Below are positions 1 through 8,866 of a stretch of 64,000 bases of DNA, in pieces. Under the pieces are notes generated by a model, which had not been told where the DNA came from, ran no database searches, and worked only from the letters and a program-made list of their open reading frames with translations. This DNA is from Saccharomyces mikatae IFO 1815 (Eukaryota; Ascomycota; Saccharomycetes; Saccharomycetales; Saccharomycetaceae), in NCBI RefSeq assembly GCF_947241705.1, contig NC_079270.1, positions 1 through 64,000 of the forward strand, written 5' to 3'. Each line of letters begins with the position of its first letter. The stretch's first letter is position 1. The position numbers and the translations under genes were made by a program.

Positions 1-240
1 CCACACCCACACCACACCACACCCACACCCACACCCACACCCACACCCACACCACACCACACCCACACCCACACCCACACCCACACCCACACCCACACCC
101 ACACCCACACCCACACCACACCCACACCCACACCCACACCCACACCCACACCCACACACCCACACCCACACCCACACCCACACACCACACCCACACCCAC
201 ACCCACACCCACACCCACACACCACACCACACCCACACAC
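1..240. repeat. Telomeric C(1-3)A repeat tract
   Basis: This is the chromosome end. The plus strand is a run of CCACACC and CACACCC units with no G at all, which is the C-rich strand of a Saccharomyces TG(1-3) telomere read from the left end. The tract is more regular than typical S. cerevisiae telomeres, being mostly ACACCC hexamers with occasional ACC or ACACC slippage. No Y' element follows it; X-type sequence starts directly. Confidence 0.97.
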
Positions 241-830
241 CTACTATCACCATCACTAATCCTATCACAATCACTATCACCACACCCACACACCATCACT
301 ATCACCATCATCATCATCATCACCATCACTATCACTATCACAATCACTAACCCTACCACCATCACTATCACACCCACTACTTTCACTACCACCATTACCA
401 TCATCATCACCATCACCCATCACTACCACCATCACTACCACCATCACTACTACCATCACCATCACTACCATCACCATCACTACCACCATCACCATCACCA
501 TCACCATCACCATCACCATCACTATCATGAGAAGTACACACTTACTTACCCTATCTCTAACCCTACTATCAGCCCTACCTCGCTGTCTAACCCTACCTCT
601 CCAACTCCAACCCCACTGCCTTAGCTTACCCTACCTGCTCCTCCACTGCCTACGCTCTCCACCTGCCATCCTTCACATCTCATCACTACTCCATATCTAC
701 CACCAACCACCACTTCCACTTATCCTACCATCTACCATCTACCTCTACAACATACCTAATATAATATGTAAACAATCAAACGTAAACAATCATATGTAAA
801 CATCCAAATGTAAACAATCATACCTAACAT
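241..830. repeat. Telomere-proximal X-associated repeat region
   Basis: This stretch lies between the telomere and the core X. It begins with about 290 bp of degenerate CCATCA/CTATCAC repeats that stay free of G on the plus strand until base 529. It then carries several CTAACCCTA motifs (near 348, 558 and 588), which resemble the TTAGGG-like motifs of X combinatorial repeats in other yeast ends. A 14-bp tandem array closes it (768-823). The position matches the combinatorial-repeat zone. The open frames here are repeat artefacts. Confidence 0.75.
768..823 (+). repeat. Four-copy 14-bp tandem array, GTAAACAA core
   Basis: GTAAACAA or GTAAACAT starts at 768, 782, 796 and 810, an exact 14-bp period. 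The core matches the forkhead (Fkh1/Fkh2) consensus RYAAACA. It sits beside the core X on its telomere side. Binding is inferred from the consensus only. Confidence 0.7.
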
Positions 831-1044
831 CATACCCTACCACCACTCCCCATCCCACCTCTAACCACATCTAGCTACCTCACCACAATATCAACACCTA
901 CCATGCCTTCTTCTTTCCCATAACAGCTCTCCATACGCCTACGGATGCTAAAAATACACTACTCCCATCTTACCCTACTGCCACACTGCTCCTCATCCTC
1001 ACCTCTCACTCAGTTGCCATGGTTACCACTATACATCACCATAC

Positions 1045-1057
1045 ATCACCATACACG
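1045..1057 (+). promoter_or_regulatory. Abf1 site in core X
   Basis: ATCACCATACACG fits the Abf1 consensus RTCRY-N5-ACG exactly, at the place where core X elements of other ends carry their Abf1 site. Confidence 0.8.
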
Positions 1058-1264
1058 GCACTTACCTCAGCGCTTCACACCCTGTGCCATTTACCCATAA
1101 AACCCACTTTTATTCCCATTTTAGTGTTTATAATGTATTCTACGGACCCAAATATCATATATATGCACTTACTTGCATCTAATATAACGTATTTTTCCAC
1201 ATACTGTCTACACATTATATACATAAATTTATCATAATCTCAAAAAATCACCTCATGAATCACC

Positions 1265-1275
1265 CAAACATAAAA
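1265..1275 (-). other. Near-match ARS consensus in core X
   Basis: On the minus strand this reads TTTTATGTTTG, 10 of 11 to WTTTAYRTTTW; the last base is G instead of A/T. The equivalent X element of chromosome I in S. cerevisiae has a full match here, as I recall. Origin activity is unproven. Confidence 0.55.
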
Positions 1276-1439
1276 ATTTCTTACGCATTAAATCTAACAA
1301 ATATTTACTCATTTTTCTAAATACACACTATAAACTACTTACAATTCAATGGAGTGTAGTATAGTATTAGCACATACCCACATGAGTGCTTATGTTTATT
1401 ATTTCATGACAGTACATAACCTCTACACGCTACCTCTTT

Positions 1440-2412
1440 GATCGAGCATCTTGTCTTTCATGCAATATTTTGGTACCGACTAATATGCAAAGCCAAGATG
1501 TTGGTGGTTTCTGGTTTGCTCTGTTGGGTGGCGTTTCATAGTCTGTCATCGCCACGCTAGCAGACGAAGGTGCGCTTAACTTGTCATTAGGATATAACTT
1601 AAAGATCTGGCTTCCGGGAGCCTTCTCTTAAGCAGAGAACTGTTGCTTAAGCGACAGTCGGCACCACAAATCAGACATCCTTTATTTCCTTTCTTTTGAT
1701 AACTTCTTTTGTCTTGCGCAACCAATGCGTCGGATACTAAAGAGGAAGAGCCCGATGAAGTCTTTAATTTACAAAATCTAATGACTTGTGATAGTTGAAG
1801 AGACTTGGAGTCACCGAACTTCTCGTGAAAAGATTCTTTTAGTTGAGGTAGGAAAGCCATCAATAGCAATGCAATATTTGTATCACGTTGTTTCTTTCTG
1901 TCCTGTTCCTCACTGCTGTCTTCCAGCATTGTGAAAAGAGTTTTCAAATAGAAAACGATTTTATCTACAGACTTAGAAGATATATTTGGTAAATCCTCTA
2001 TAAGAGTAAGCCTGGATCCAATAGTGACTTCATTATAGTTTTCTTTGAAGTACGAAAAGATGTCATAAGCAGAGACCCTTCCAGGTGAATCATCACATAT
2101 CCAGTTCATTTCGTATGCAGCTTCACCAACAATAGTTTTCTCATAAAGCTTGACCAGGAAACTATTGAATATGGTCTTGACAAAACTTTCATCATTCGCA
2201 CTGAGATTGTAATCCATTTTCATTGAGTGGATATCTCCGGTATGCACTAATTCGCTCATATATTCATCAGCATATTCAGCAGCTGTCTCGACACCGTACA
2301 GCCATTGCCTATACTTGTTAGGACCAGATAGATTGATTTTAGTCTCAGAAGTGTTGCTTTCAGAGCTCATAGACTGTTGACGTGGGGCATTGCGATCTAG
2401 CTTATTAGTCAT
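1440..2412 (-). mobile_element. Ty5 (copia-type LTR retrotransposon) fossil, gag part
   Basis: The long minus-strand frame ending near 1576 encodes a protein clearly related to the start of the Ty5 polyprotein. It has the gag-like region, a conserved GDSKSLQLSQVIRFCKL stretch and a zinc-knuckle-like CLICGAD near its end. Ty5-like sequence continues leftward to about 1440. Only the front part of the element remains: most of pol is missing and I found no LTR directly beside it. It is a broken, truncated fossil with at least one further break. It lies next to the core X, fitting the known preference of Ty5 for silent chromatin, and Ty5 is best known from S. paradoxus. It looks fairly old but still easy to recognise. 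Confidence 0.88.
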
Positions 2413-2703
2413 ATATCTATGATTAAATCATCATCATGTGATCTGCAGTATGCTTATCTACACTACCAAGGGATGACCCGTCTTGCATGTCAAAATCGAA
2501 AAAGATATACGGGCCTCAAAAGGTCCTCCTTCGCACTGCTCAGCTCTACGTGTACCAGGTTCTAAGCCAGTTTCTAAGCCCTGAATTATAGAATTATAAA
2601 ACGGCTGGAAGTAGCAGAGGCAGACTCCAATCTGTTTCCTGGTGTAAACCCAAAGTTCAAAATACATCTGACCCTGCTTTTTGTATCAGCTCAGAGTTCC
2701 CTG
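2413..2703. other. Short spacer between Ty5 fossil and DUP240 gene
   Basis: This spacer separates the divergent starts of the Ty5 gag part and the DUP240 gene. It probably carries the promoter of the latter. No LTR ends (TGTTG...CAACA) could be made out. Confidence 0.4.
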
Positions 2704-3399
2704 ATGGCCGAATCTAAATCGAGACCCCAAGGATATGAAGAGCTCTTCGAAACAGAGCCCATTGTTCTTCCGAGGGATACATACCTCAACTGGTTTTCTT
2801 ATTTCTTCAAACAGCATATCCAACTTTTCTATTTCATGTTCTTTCATAGCGTTGTGGTCATCGTATTCGGCTATATAACATTCCATTTTGAGGATGATTT
2901 GGTGGTTTTTTTAGCTTGTTTTTTCATGGTGCTAGGATTTGGTCTTTTATTCTTCTACATACCTTTATGCTTGGATATGGGTGGGCCAAAATACGTATTG
3001 GATGGTCTTGATTTTAACTGTAAGATGAATTTATTAGTGCAAGTAATAGAACATAAGCCCAGTATCAGCATAGACACATGGAACCGAATCGCATATAACA
3101 TGAACCAGTATGCATACGAACATCATCTATTTCCAGAAAACTCACTTTTTTACGACGGTAGTTCATGCTATAAGGTCTTCAGAGAATTGGCCATCGTTCC
3201 ATGCGCTGATAGAAGCTCTAACGGGGATAATGCCAATATCAATCAGAAAATGAAAAGTGATACAGATACTTCAAAAACTAATAAGGGCTATTCTAATAAA
3301 AACTTCGAATTGCAATCCTACATTGCAAAAGCGTTGGCTGTTTACAAAGAATCGGTCAACAATTACTGGGCAGAGAAATACCCAGAGGTCACGATTTAG
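2704..3399 (+). CDS. DUP240-family membrane protein
   Basis: The 231-residue protein has the DUP layout: a short polar N-terminus with VLPRDTYLNWFSY, two adjacent membrane segments (about residues 38-58 and 66-86), then a cytosolic part with WNRIAYNMNQYAYEHHLF and a C-terminal YWAEKYPEV. The WNxxAYNMNQY block is the family signature and is also found in Mst27, Mst28, Uip3, Prm8 and Prm9. Family members are thought to act in ER-Golgi membrane traffic, some through COPI/COPII binding. The first ATG gives the usual family length of about 230-240. It is an intact gene between a Ty5 fossil and a regulator gene. In S. cerevisiae the DUP240 genes cluster on chromosomes I and VII, so this place is unusual. 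Which member it corresponds to cannot be told. Confidence 0.85.
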   Translation: MAESKSRPQGYEELFETEPIVLPRDTYLNWFSYFFKQHIQLFYFMFFHSVVVIVFGYITFHFEDDLVVFLACFFMVLGFGLLFFYIPLCLDMGGPKYVLDGLDFNCKMNLLVQVIEHKPSISIDTWNRIAYNMNQYAYEHHLFPENSLFYDGSSCYKVFRELAIVPCADRSSNGDNANINQKMKSDTDTSKTNKGYSNKNFELQSYIAKALAVYKESVNNYWAEKYPEVTI

Positions 3400-4238
3400 G
3401 TCCAACGATGCTTTTTGGCCTTGTTTTAGATTATTCTATATAAAATAATTGGATGCGGTTCTTTTTAAAATTCTCGATCTACAAAAATTTCAGTATTTAT
3501 GGTGTATGTGTGGGGTCTTGTTTGTCGCGCCCCAGAAATGGAAATAAGTCATGCAACTGAATTCTTCAAGGATAGGCAAACATACACAAGTAATGTCCAA
3601 AAATCTCACAGTTGGTTATGTCTCATCGAGCAAATCACCTCATCTATATCTTAATCAACCCATTTCGATGTTACTTTGGTTGATTTTCGCTGACTAGACA
3701 CATGTAGCACTACTAGTTAAGTTTTATCATAGTTAAAGCTCTTTATAGTCATTATAATCAATAGTACAATTTCATCTTGAATAATTGAGAGCCGTTCGAA
3801 TAATGGCAGGTAACATGAGTACATGTGGGATTTTAAAGTTTTCTTCCATAGACTGTTAAAGGTGGTGTAATCAGCAGATTATTAATATTGTGCCCATGAT
3901 ATGGCTCGTTTTTCTTTATAAAGCATTCTGTTTGTTCATTATAATACGAAAGCTATCAAATTACATAGTTATAATCAAGGGCTACATAACAAGCAGCTCA
4001 AAAACCCCAATATGATAACATCTATTGATAATATACTACTTGGATGGTTTATTCAAAGATACTAAAGAAAAGAAAAGGCTGCATAAATTAACAAAGGAAT
4101 AGCTTAATCACAAAGCAGCAAGTTGTTGAAAAAGAGTCAGTGACGCCGCCGATTCTTTTTAGAACACGCCTTTATCATTCGTTGACAATGCAGTAAGATA
4201 TTAAGGTTTTTTTTTTGAGCATTCAATCATTGTATCTA
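3400..4238. other. Intergenic, no gene seen
   Basis: This is an AT-rich spacer holding the 3' regions of the DUP240 gene and the convergent regulator gene. No coding relic or tRNA-like B box was recognised. Confidence 0.5.
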
Positions 4239-6353
4239 TTAAGGAAAGAACTCCTCAAAACTACTCCATCCGTGAATATTTGCATCGAAAAAATTACCTG
4301 ATGGTCCTAATATATCATCGATGAAATTTTCCGGGAACTCCAGCAGAGGATCCTCTAAATTATGGAATATTGTGGTTAAATTATTCTCAGACGCGTTTTC
4401 TTCTGCCTCGAGCTCCTCGTCGATGTATTGTATCGCCTTACCAAAAGTTCTTCTTCCTATCTTCTCCATTGATATAATAATGGAAAAGTAATAGGAATTC
4501 TGCCAAACTTCAGCAAGAGGCTTTAGGTTTTCTTGGTGAATACGGTCGAACATATTTACCATTTCTTTGAATACAATCTTCAGTGAAATGCATTTGTCAT
4601 ATGGGCCTTCAATATCCCCAGGACATATAGCCTGATTTTTTGTGAATATATTCTTCCGCATGAATAATTTGAGATTTTTATCCTCCATGGACTGCAGAAA
4701 TATGGTGTAGATCTGAATCAATGATCGAAAAGCATTCATGTAAACAAGAAATAATGCGTTGATCAAATGGGTCCACTTTTTGGGGAAACAAGCTGAATCA
4801 GAAGATACGTTATTATTATCCAATTTTAAATAGCCTTCAAGCACTTTGAAGCACAAATGTAATGAGTTTAATGGGGCCAGCACACTGGAATTCAACATTA
4901 TTGTATTATAACCCTGATGCGTCAAAGTATAAAGATTGGATAAGCTTGCTATCATAAGGAGTGTTGTATGCCATAGCTGTAGCTCTGTAAACTCATTCCC
5001 ATCTAAGTTAGATGTATTCAAGTAAAAATACAACGGCTTGAACACCTTCTTGGTGAAATTTTTCAAGTCTTCAATAATAAATGGGATGTTAGGCGATATA
5101 TCACGGGCATGAATTTGTTTCATAATACTTCTTAGTTTCAATGTTGTTTTATAAAGAAGGATATCTCTTGGTGAAGAATAATTCTCTAAACGAACCTTGT
5201 CTACAAAGTCATCGTTGATGCGCATTGGAATGCCTGTAGAAAGCGAAATTTTGACGTCTGTGAATAATATCCATAACCATAGCCTCTCCAAATAAGTGAT
5301 TTCCTCAATTGGATGATTCTCATTCATGAATAGATGACGAAGATCTTCATTTAGACCCATATGGATAGCAGTGTCGACTGTCAGTCCATGAATAAATATG
5401 CAGTGTGATTGATCACCACCGTCAAGACCTGCCACGTTTATATACAAGTAACGTAAAAATAAAAATTGTGCACGTTCAATGTAAAAAACCTTAGCCGAAA
5501 TAAACGACGTTAAAATTCTATGAAAGATTTCGATAGCCTCTGGCACTTTCTTCGGATGGGATGCTAAGCACAAAATCGCCGTCATTACACCCACTTTGTA
5601 GTAATTCTTTTTACTGTCTAGGCTCAAAGCAATTATTTCATGGCAGCCTGTTTTATGATCTTTTGGGCCTTGAATAAAACAATCTTGCAGGTCTTTTAAT
5701 ACTCTTTCCTCGTGAACAATCTGGTAACTGTGGTAAAAATGGCTAGCAAAAAAATCAATTAGACATTGACGCAAAACCTCATAGGTTGGCAGCGATTTGC
5801 ACACGGATTCAATAACACTCGATGAATCTGTATGCGATGGGGCCGTTTCAATGTAACTAATTTCTGAAAGTGTTGAGTAATGATGTTCTCTTTTCCAGGT
5901 GTTACGACTGACCTTTAGAACTTTCCATATTTCCTCCCTATATTTGGCAAAAGTGTCTTTTTGGTTCGCTAATATTGCTCGATACGACGTCGGCCCATAA
6001 ATAATGTGTCTATCGTGTTTCGAAGATAGATACCTTATGTTGTAAAGAGGATTCTGTCCTCGATGAATTTCAGACTCGGCGTGTTTTTCTATCTGTGACT
6101 CAAGCTCTTCAATACGACGGGCCATTTCAAACTTTGAGCATCTTCTGTATTTCGCTCTCAGTTGATTCTCTTTCGCGGAAGAGTTATCTTCATAATTGCA
6201 TGATTTCTGGTGTCTAGAAGAGCAACTCCCACATGAAGGCCTTCCTCTATCACATTTCAGCTTTCTTAACCTGCAAAACAGACATGACTTTGCAGGCTTT
6301 TTTCTAGTTTGTCTACCACCATTGTTTCCTCGATTGAGTTCCTGTTTCTTCAT
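4239..6353 (-). CDS. Zn2Cys6 transcription factor, YKL222C-like
   Basis: This is a 704-residue fungal binuclear zinc-cluster regulator. Six cysteines at about 24, 27, 34, 41, 44 and 52 give C-X2-C-X6-C-X6-C-X2-C-X7-C with the RLRKLKC basic stretch. A short predicted coil follows at 80-93 (MARRIEELESQIEKHA). The middle has the region typical of the Yrr1/Yrm1/YKL222C group (YGPTS, KKNYYK, YIERAQFL). The tail is acidic and aromatic (FEEFFP), as in activation domains. Length and the divergent MCH2-like neighbour match YKL222C of S. cerevisiae chromosome XI left (705 residues), whose role is poorly known; relatives control multidrug-resistance genes. The ATG at 6351-6353 is the start. A regulatory link to the neighbouring transporter is inferred from the shared 495-bp divergent promoter. 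Confidence 0.85.
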   Translation of the reverse strand: MKKQELNRGNNGGRQTRKKPAKSCLFCRLRKLKCDRGRPSCGSCSSRHQKSCNYEDNSSAKENQLRAKYRRCSKFEMARRIEELESQIEKHAESEIHRGQNPLYNIRYLSSKHDRHIIYGPTSYRAILANQKDTFAKYREEIWKVLKVSRNTWKREHHYSTLSEISYIETAPSHTDSSSVIESVCKSLPTYEVLRQCLIDFFASHFYHSYQIVHEERVLKDLQDCFIQGPKDHKTGCHEIIALSLDSKKNYYKVGVMTAILCLASHPKKVPEAIEIFHRILTSFISAKVFYIERAQFLFLRYLYINVAGLDGGDQSHCIFIHGLTVDTAIHMGLNEDLRHLFMNENHPIEEITYLERLWLWILFTDVKISLSTGIPMRINDDFVDKVRLENYSSPRDILLYKTTLKLRSIMKQIHARDISPNIPFIIEDLKNFTKKVFKPLYFYLNTSNLDGNEFTELQLWHTTLLMIASLSNLYTLTHQGYNTIMLNSSVLAPLNSLHLCFKVLEGYLKLDNNNVSSDSACFPKKWTHLINALFLVYMNAFRSLIQIYTIFLQSMEDKNLKLFMRKNIFTKNQAICPGDIEGPYDKCISLKIVFKEMVNMFDRIHQENLKPLAEVWQNSYYFSIIISMEKIGRRTFGKAIQYIDEELEAEENASENNLTTIFHNLEDPLLEFPENFIDDILGPSGNFFDANIHGWSSFEEFFP

Positions 6354-6848
6354 TTTTTATCGTTAATAAAAAGCATATAATTGCAGGATCATTACTACTT
6401 AAAACGCCCCGTTTTATATAGTATGAGCACTGGAAGACTGGAATGTAATTAACTGCTGTGCAACATTTGGTTAATTACGGCATATTTATTAGGAGGTTTC
6501 GAATTGCTGGTTGAATTCAAACTTTCAATGCACACCCTCAATCCCATATTTCATGATTCTCCGTTTTGTTGCTATTCCCGCTTAGCCTGCAAGCGACACA
6601 TGAAAGACAATTATTTATGATGCTTTTGAAGTTAAGATACATCTTCCAATCACGGGATTAAGAGGATAATATAACGAGTCGTTTTCCATTTTGTTATTAT
6701 TCCCACTCTCCGAGTGTAGACCATTGTCTAAGGACTTATTTATATATAAGGATGCTCTCTGGTTTTCAAATCAGCATCATTTAGGTGCTATGAAACTATA
6801 CATTTAGTGCTAAAGCATAAGGATCCCTCCACGTCTCATAATTCGATC
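6354..6848. promoter_or_regulatory. Divergent promoter, regulator and MCH2-like gene
   Basis: This 495-bp region contains a 19-bp element present twice, at 6564-6582 and 6689-6707 (TTTTGTTGCTATTCCCGCT and a 16/19 match). A CACTC-TCC-GAGTG inverted repeat lies at 6704-6716, and a TATA-like TATATATAAGG is near 6739. The repeated element is a candidate operator for the neighbouring zinc-cluster protein; that is inference. Confidence 0.5.
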
Positions 6849-8270
6849 ATGCCAGTACTAAATGAAGATGGTCTAAATGATATTGATTTCGAAGACAAAC
6901 CCCAATCAAATGATAAAAGAAATATTGATACAGATACTTCAACTCCTATTGAAGTCCCTGATGGAGGATATGGATGGCTTATTCTTCTGGCGTTTGTTCT
7001 GTATAACTTCTCTACTTGGGGAGCAAATTCTGGTTACGCCATTTATCTAGCTCATTACCTAGAAAATAATACATTTTCTGGTGGAGGTAAACTGGACTAT
7101 GCAACTATAGGTGGGCTGGCATTCAGTTGTGGGCTTTTTTTTGCTCCGGTTATAACATGGCTTTATCATATATTTACAATTCGATTCATTATAGGATTGG
7201 GAATATTATTTCAAGGGGCAGCCCTTCTGCTAGCTGCTTTTTCGGTGACGCTCTGGGAGATTTATCTTACACAGGGTGTTTTGATCGCATTTGGTCTAGC
7301 TTTTATTTTTATACCCAGTGTCACACTTATTCCACTATGGTTTAGAAAGAAAAGATCTTTAGCATCAGGTATAGGAACTGCTGGAAGTGGGTTGGGTGGT
7401 ATTGTCTTTAACTTAGGAATGCAAAGTATTTTAGAAAAGAGAGGTGTTAAATGGGCACTTATAGCACAATGCATAATATGCACATCACTTAGCACTATCG
7501 CGCTTATGCTGACTAGAACAAGATCGCAGGGCTCAGTCCAGCACAAAATACAAAAGTTCGACTTGCTAGATTGGGATGTGCTCTCAAACTTTGGGGTTTG
7601 GTTGCTTTTTGGATTTGTATCGTTTGCTATGTTAGGCTATGTTGTCCTTTTATATTCGTTATCAGACTTTACTGTTAGTCTAGGATATACCAGCAGGCAA
7701 GGTTCATACGTATCATGTATGGTGAGCGTAGGCTCTTTGATAGGAAGGCCAATTGTTGGCCATATTGCTGATAAGTATGGCCCATTGACTGTTAGTGTGA
7801 TATTACACTTTTTAATGGCTATTCTTTGTTGGGCTATGTGGTTGCCTTGTAGGAATTTGGCTACTGCAATAGCTTTTGGATTATTAGTCGGTTCTATTAT
7901 GGGAACCATTTGGCCAACAATCGCTTCAATTGTTGCACGCATTGTTGGTCTTGAAAAACTCGCTGCTGCTTTTGGTATGACCTGGATTTTTATTGCAGCT
8001 TTTGCTTTAGTTGCACCAATAATTGGTCTAGAGCTTCGTGTGGTCAATACAAATGGAAACGATTATTATCGTACAGCAATCTTTGTTGGCTTTGCGTACT
8101 TCGGTGCGAGTTTATGCCAATGGCTATTGAGAGGATTTATAATAGCTCGAGATGAGATTGCTGTACGTGGCGGTTATTTAGCTGATCAGAACGAATTACA
8201 TTTAAACGTTAAAATATCACATATGGGTATATGTCTTTTTCGTTACAAGCAATTGCCCAGGAGGGTCTAG
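6849..8270 (+). CDS. MCH2: MCH2-like monocarboxylate-type transporter
   Basis: This 473-residue major-facilitator permease has the monocarboxylate-transporter signature DGGYGW at residues 38-43, just before the first membrane segment, and about 12 hydrophobic segments. The start is the ATG at 6849, which gives exactly the length I recall for S. cerevisiae Mch2 (473); an upstream in-frame GTG is ignored. S. cerevisiae Mch proteins resemble mammalian MCTs but do not detectably carry lactate or pyruvate, so the substrate is unknown; Mch5 carries riboflavin. It lies divergent from the YKL222C-like regulator, the same arrangement as on chromosome XI left. FRE2, which follows MCH2 there, is absent here. 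The N-terminus is acidic and cytosolic. Confidence 0.87.
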   Translation: MPVLNEDGLNDIDFEDKPQSNDKRNIDTDTSTPIEVPDGGYGWLILLAFVLYNFSTWGANSGYAIYLAHYLENNTFSGGGKLDYATIGGLAFSCGLFFAPVITWLYHIFTIRFIIGLGILFQGAALLLAAFSVTLWEIYLTQGVLIAFGLAFIFIPSVTLIPLWFRKKRSLASGIGTAGSGLGGIVFNLGMQSILEKRGVKWALIAQCIICTSLSTIALMLTRTRSQGSVQHKIQKFDLLDWDVLSNFGVWLLFGFVSFAMLGYVVLLYSLSDFTVSLGYTSRQGSYVSCMVSVGSLIGRPIVGHIADKYGPLTVSVILHFLMAILCWAMWLPCRNLATAIAFGLLVGSIMGTIWPTIASIVARIVGLEKLAAAFGMTWIFIAAFALVAPIIGLELRVVNTNGNDYYRTAIFVGFAYFGASLCQWLLRGFIIARDEIAVRGGYLADQNELHLNVKISHMGICLFRYKQLPRRV

Positions 8271-8866
8271 GGATTTTATTCCTCAATCTGGTTCTTAAGA
8301 AGGATATACCCGCATTACTACATTTTTCATATCTACTCTTATCTAACAACAATGTTTTACCATATTCACCGATGAAACAATTTGTCCTCCAAGTTAAATT
8401 TTACCAATCTTCAGTCGATTAAAAGCTAGACACAACTTATCCAGTAAGAACATAATGGAGAGGAAAATTTTTTTATGTTCAATTATAACTTAGTTTATTT
8501 TAGATTTGAGAATATATGTGTGTATACAATTTCTATCTAAGAGTTGCCGTGTAATATATTATGAATAAAATACTTCCCGCCTTCCTTGATTCTTTTCTCC
8601 CTAAAAAGATTAATTGATAGATAGTTACACCACTTATATATAGTATTTCACAATGAAAGGCGTTTCCATTATATTGGCTACTCTCTCTGCAAAGATAAGC
8701 TTCTAATAGTTTGCATTTTTGCAATTACAACTTGTCACTATTCCGAATATTTCGTTTTATGCGCCCCTCGCCCGCCTTGGCAGGATTGAAAGTTAGCTAT
8801 TTAACCCAGCTGCCAGAAGTTGCAACTCCAAATGACAGGTACCTCAACTGCCATCTCATCGCCAAA
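8271..8866. other. Intergenic, MCH2-like to COS
   Basis: This region is AT-rich, with no FRE2 remnant recognised. The frame extending upstream of the COS ATG (from 8711) is open by chance; the COS family alignment starts at 8867. Confidence 0.5.

Larger units (their letters stand above)
840..1300 (+). repeat. Core X subtelomeric element
   Basis: The segment around 1055-1112 closely matches the core X of S. cerevisiae chromosome ends as I remember it, including CACGGCACTTACCTCAGCG and CCTGTGCCATTTACCC. The order of landmarks is also conserved: an Abf1 site, the conserved block, then an A-rich near match to the ARS consensus. Core X elements act as protosilencers and weak replication origins. 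The right boundary is not sharp, because Ty5 sequence begins near 1440. Confidence 0.88.

Noticed and set aside
277-528. 83-codon minus-strand frame rich in Met-Val repeats
   Set aside because: It is the translation of CCATCA-type simple repeats near the telomere; the composition explains it.
3790-3815. tRNA B-box-like GTTCGAAT
   Set aside because: No A box at the right distance and no cloverleaf could be drawn; the same holds for GGTTCGAAT-like sequence inside PPM2 near 61495.
8711-8866. 52-codon N-terminal extension of the COS gene
   Set aside because: The family starts at MKDTD (8867) with length 380; the extension has no counterpart.
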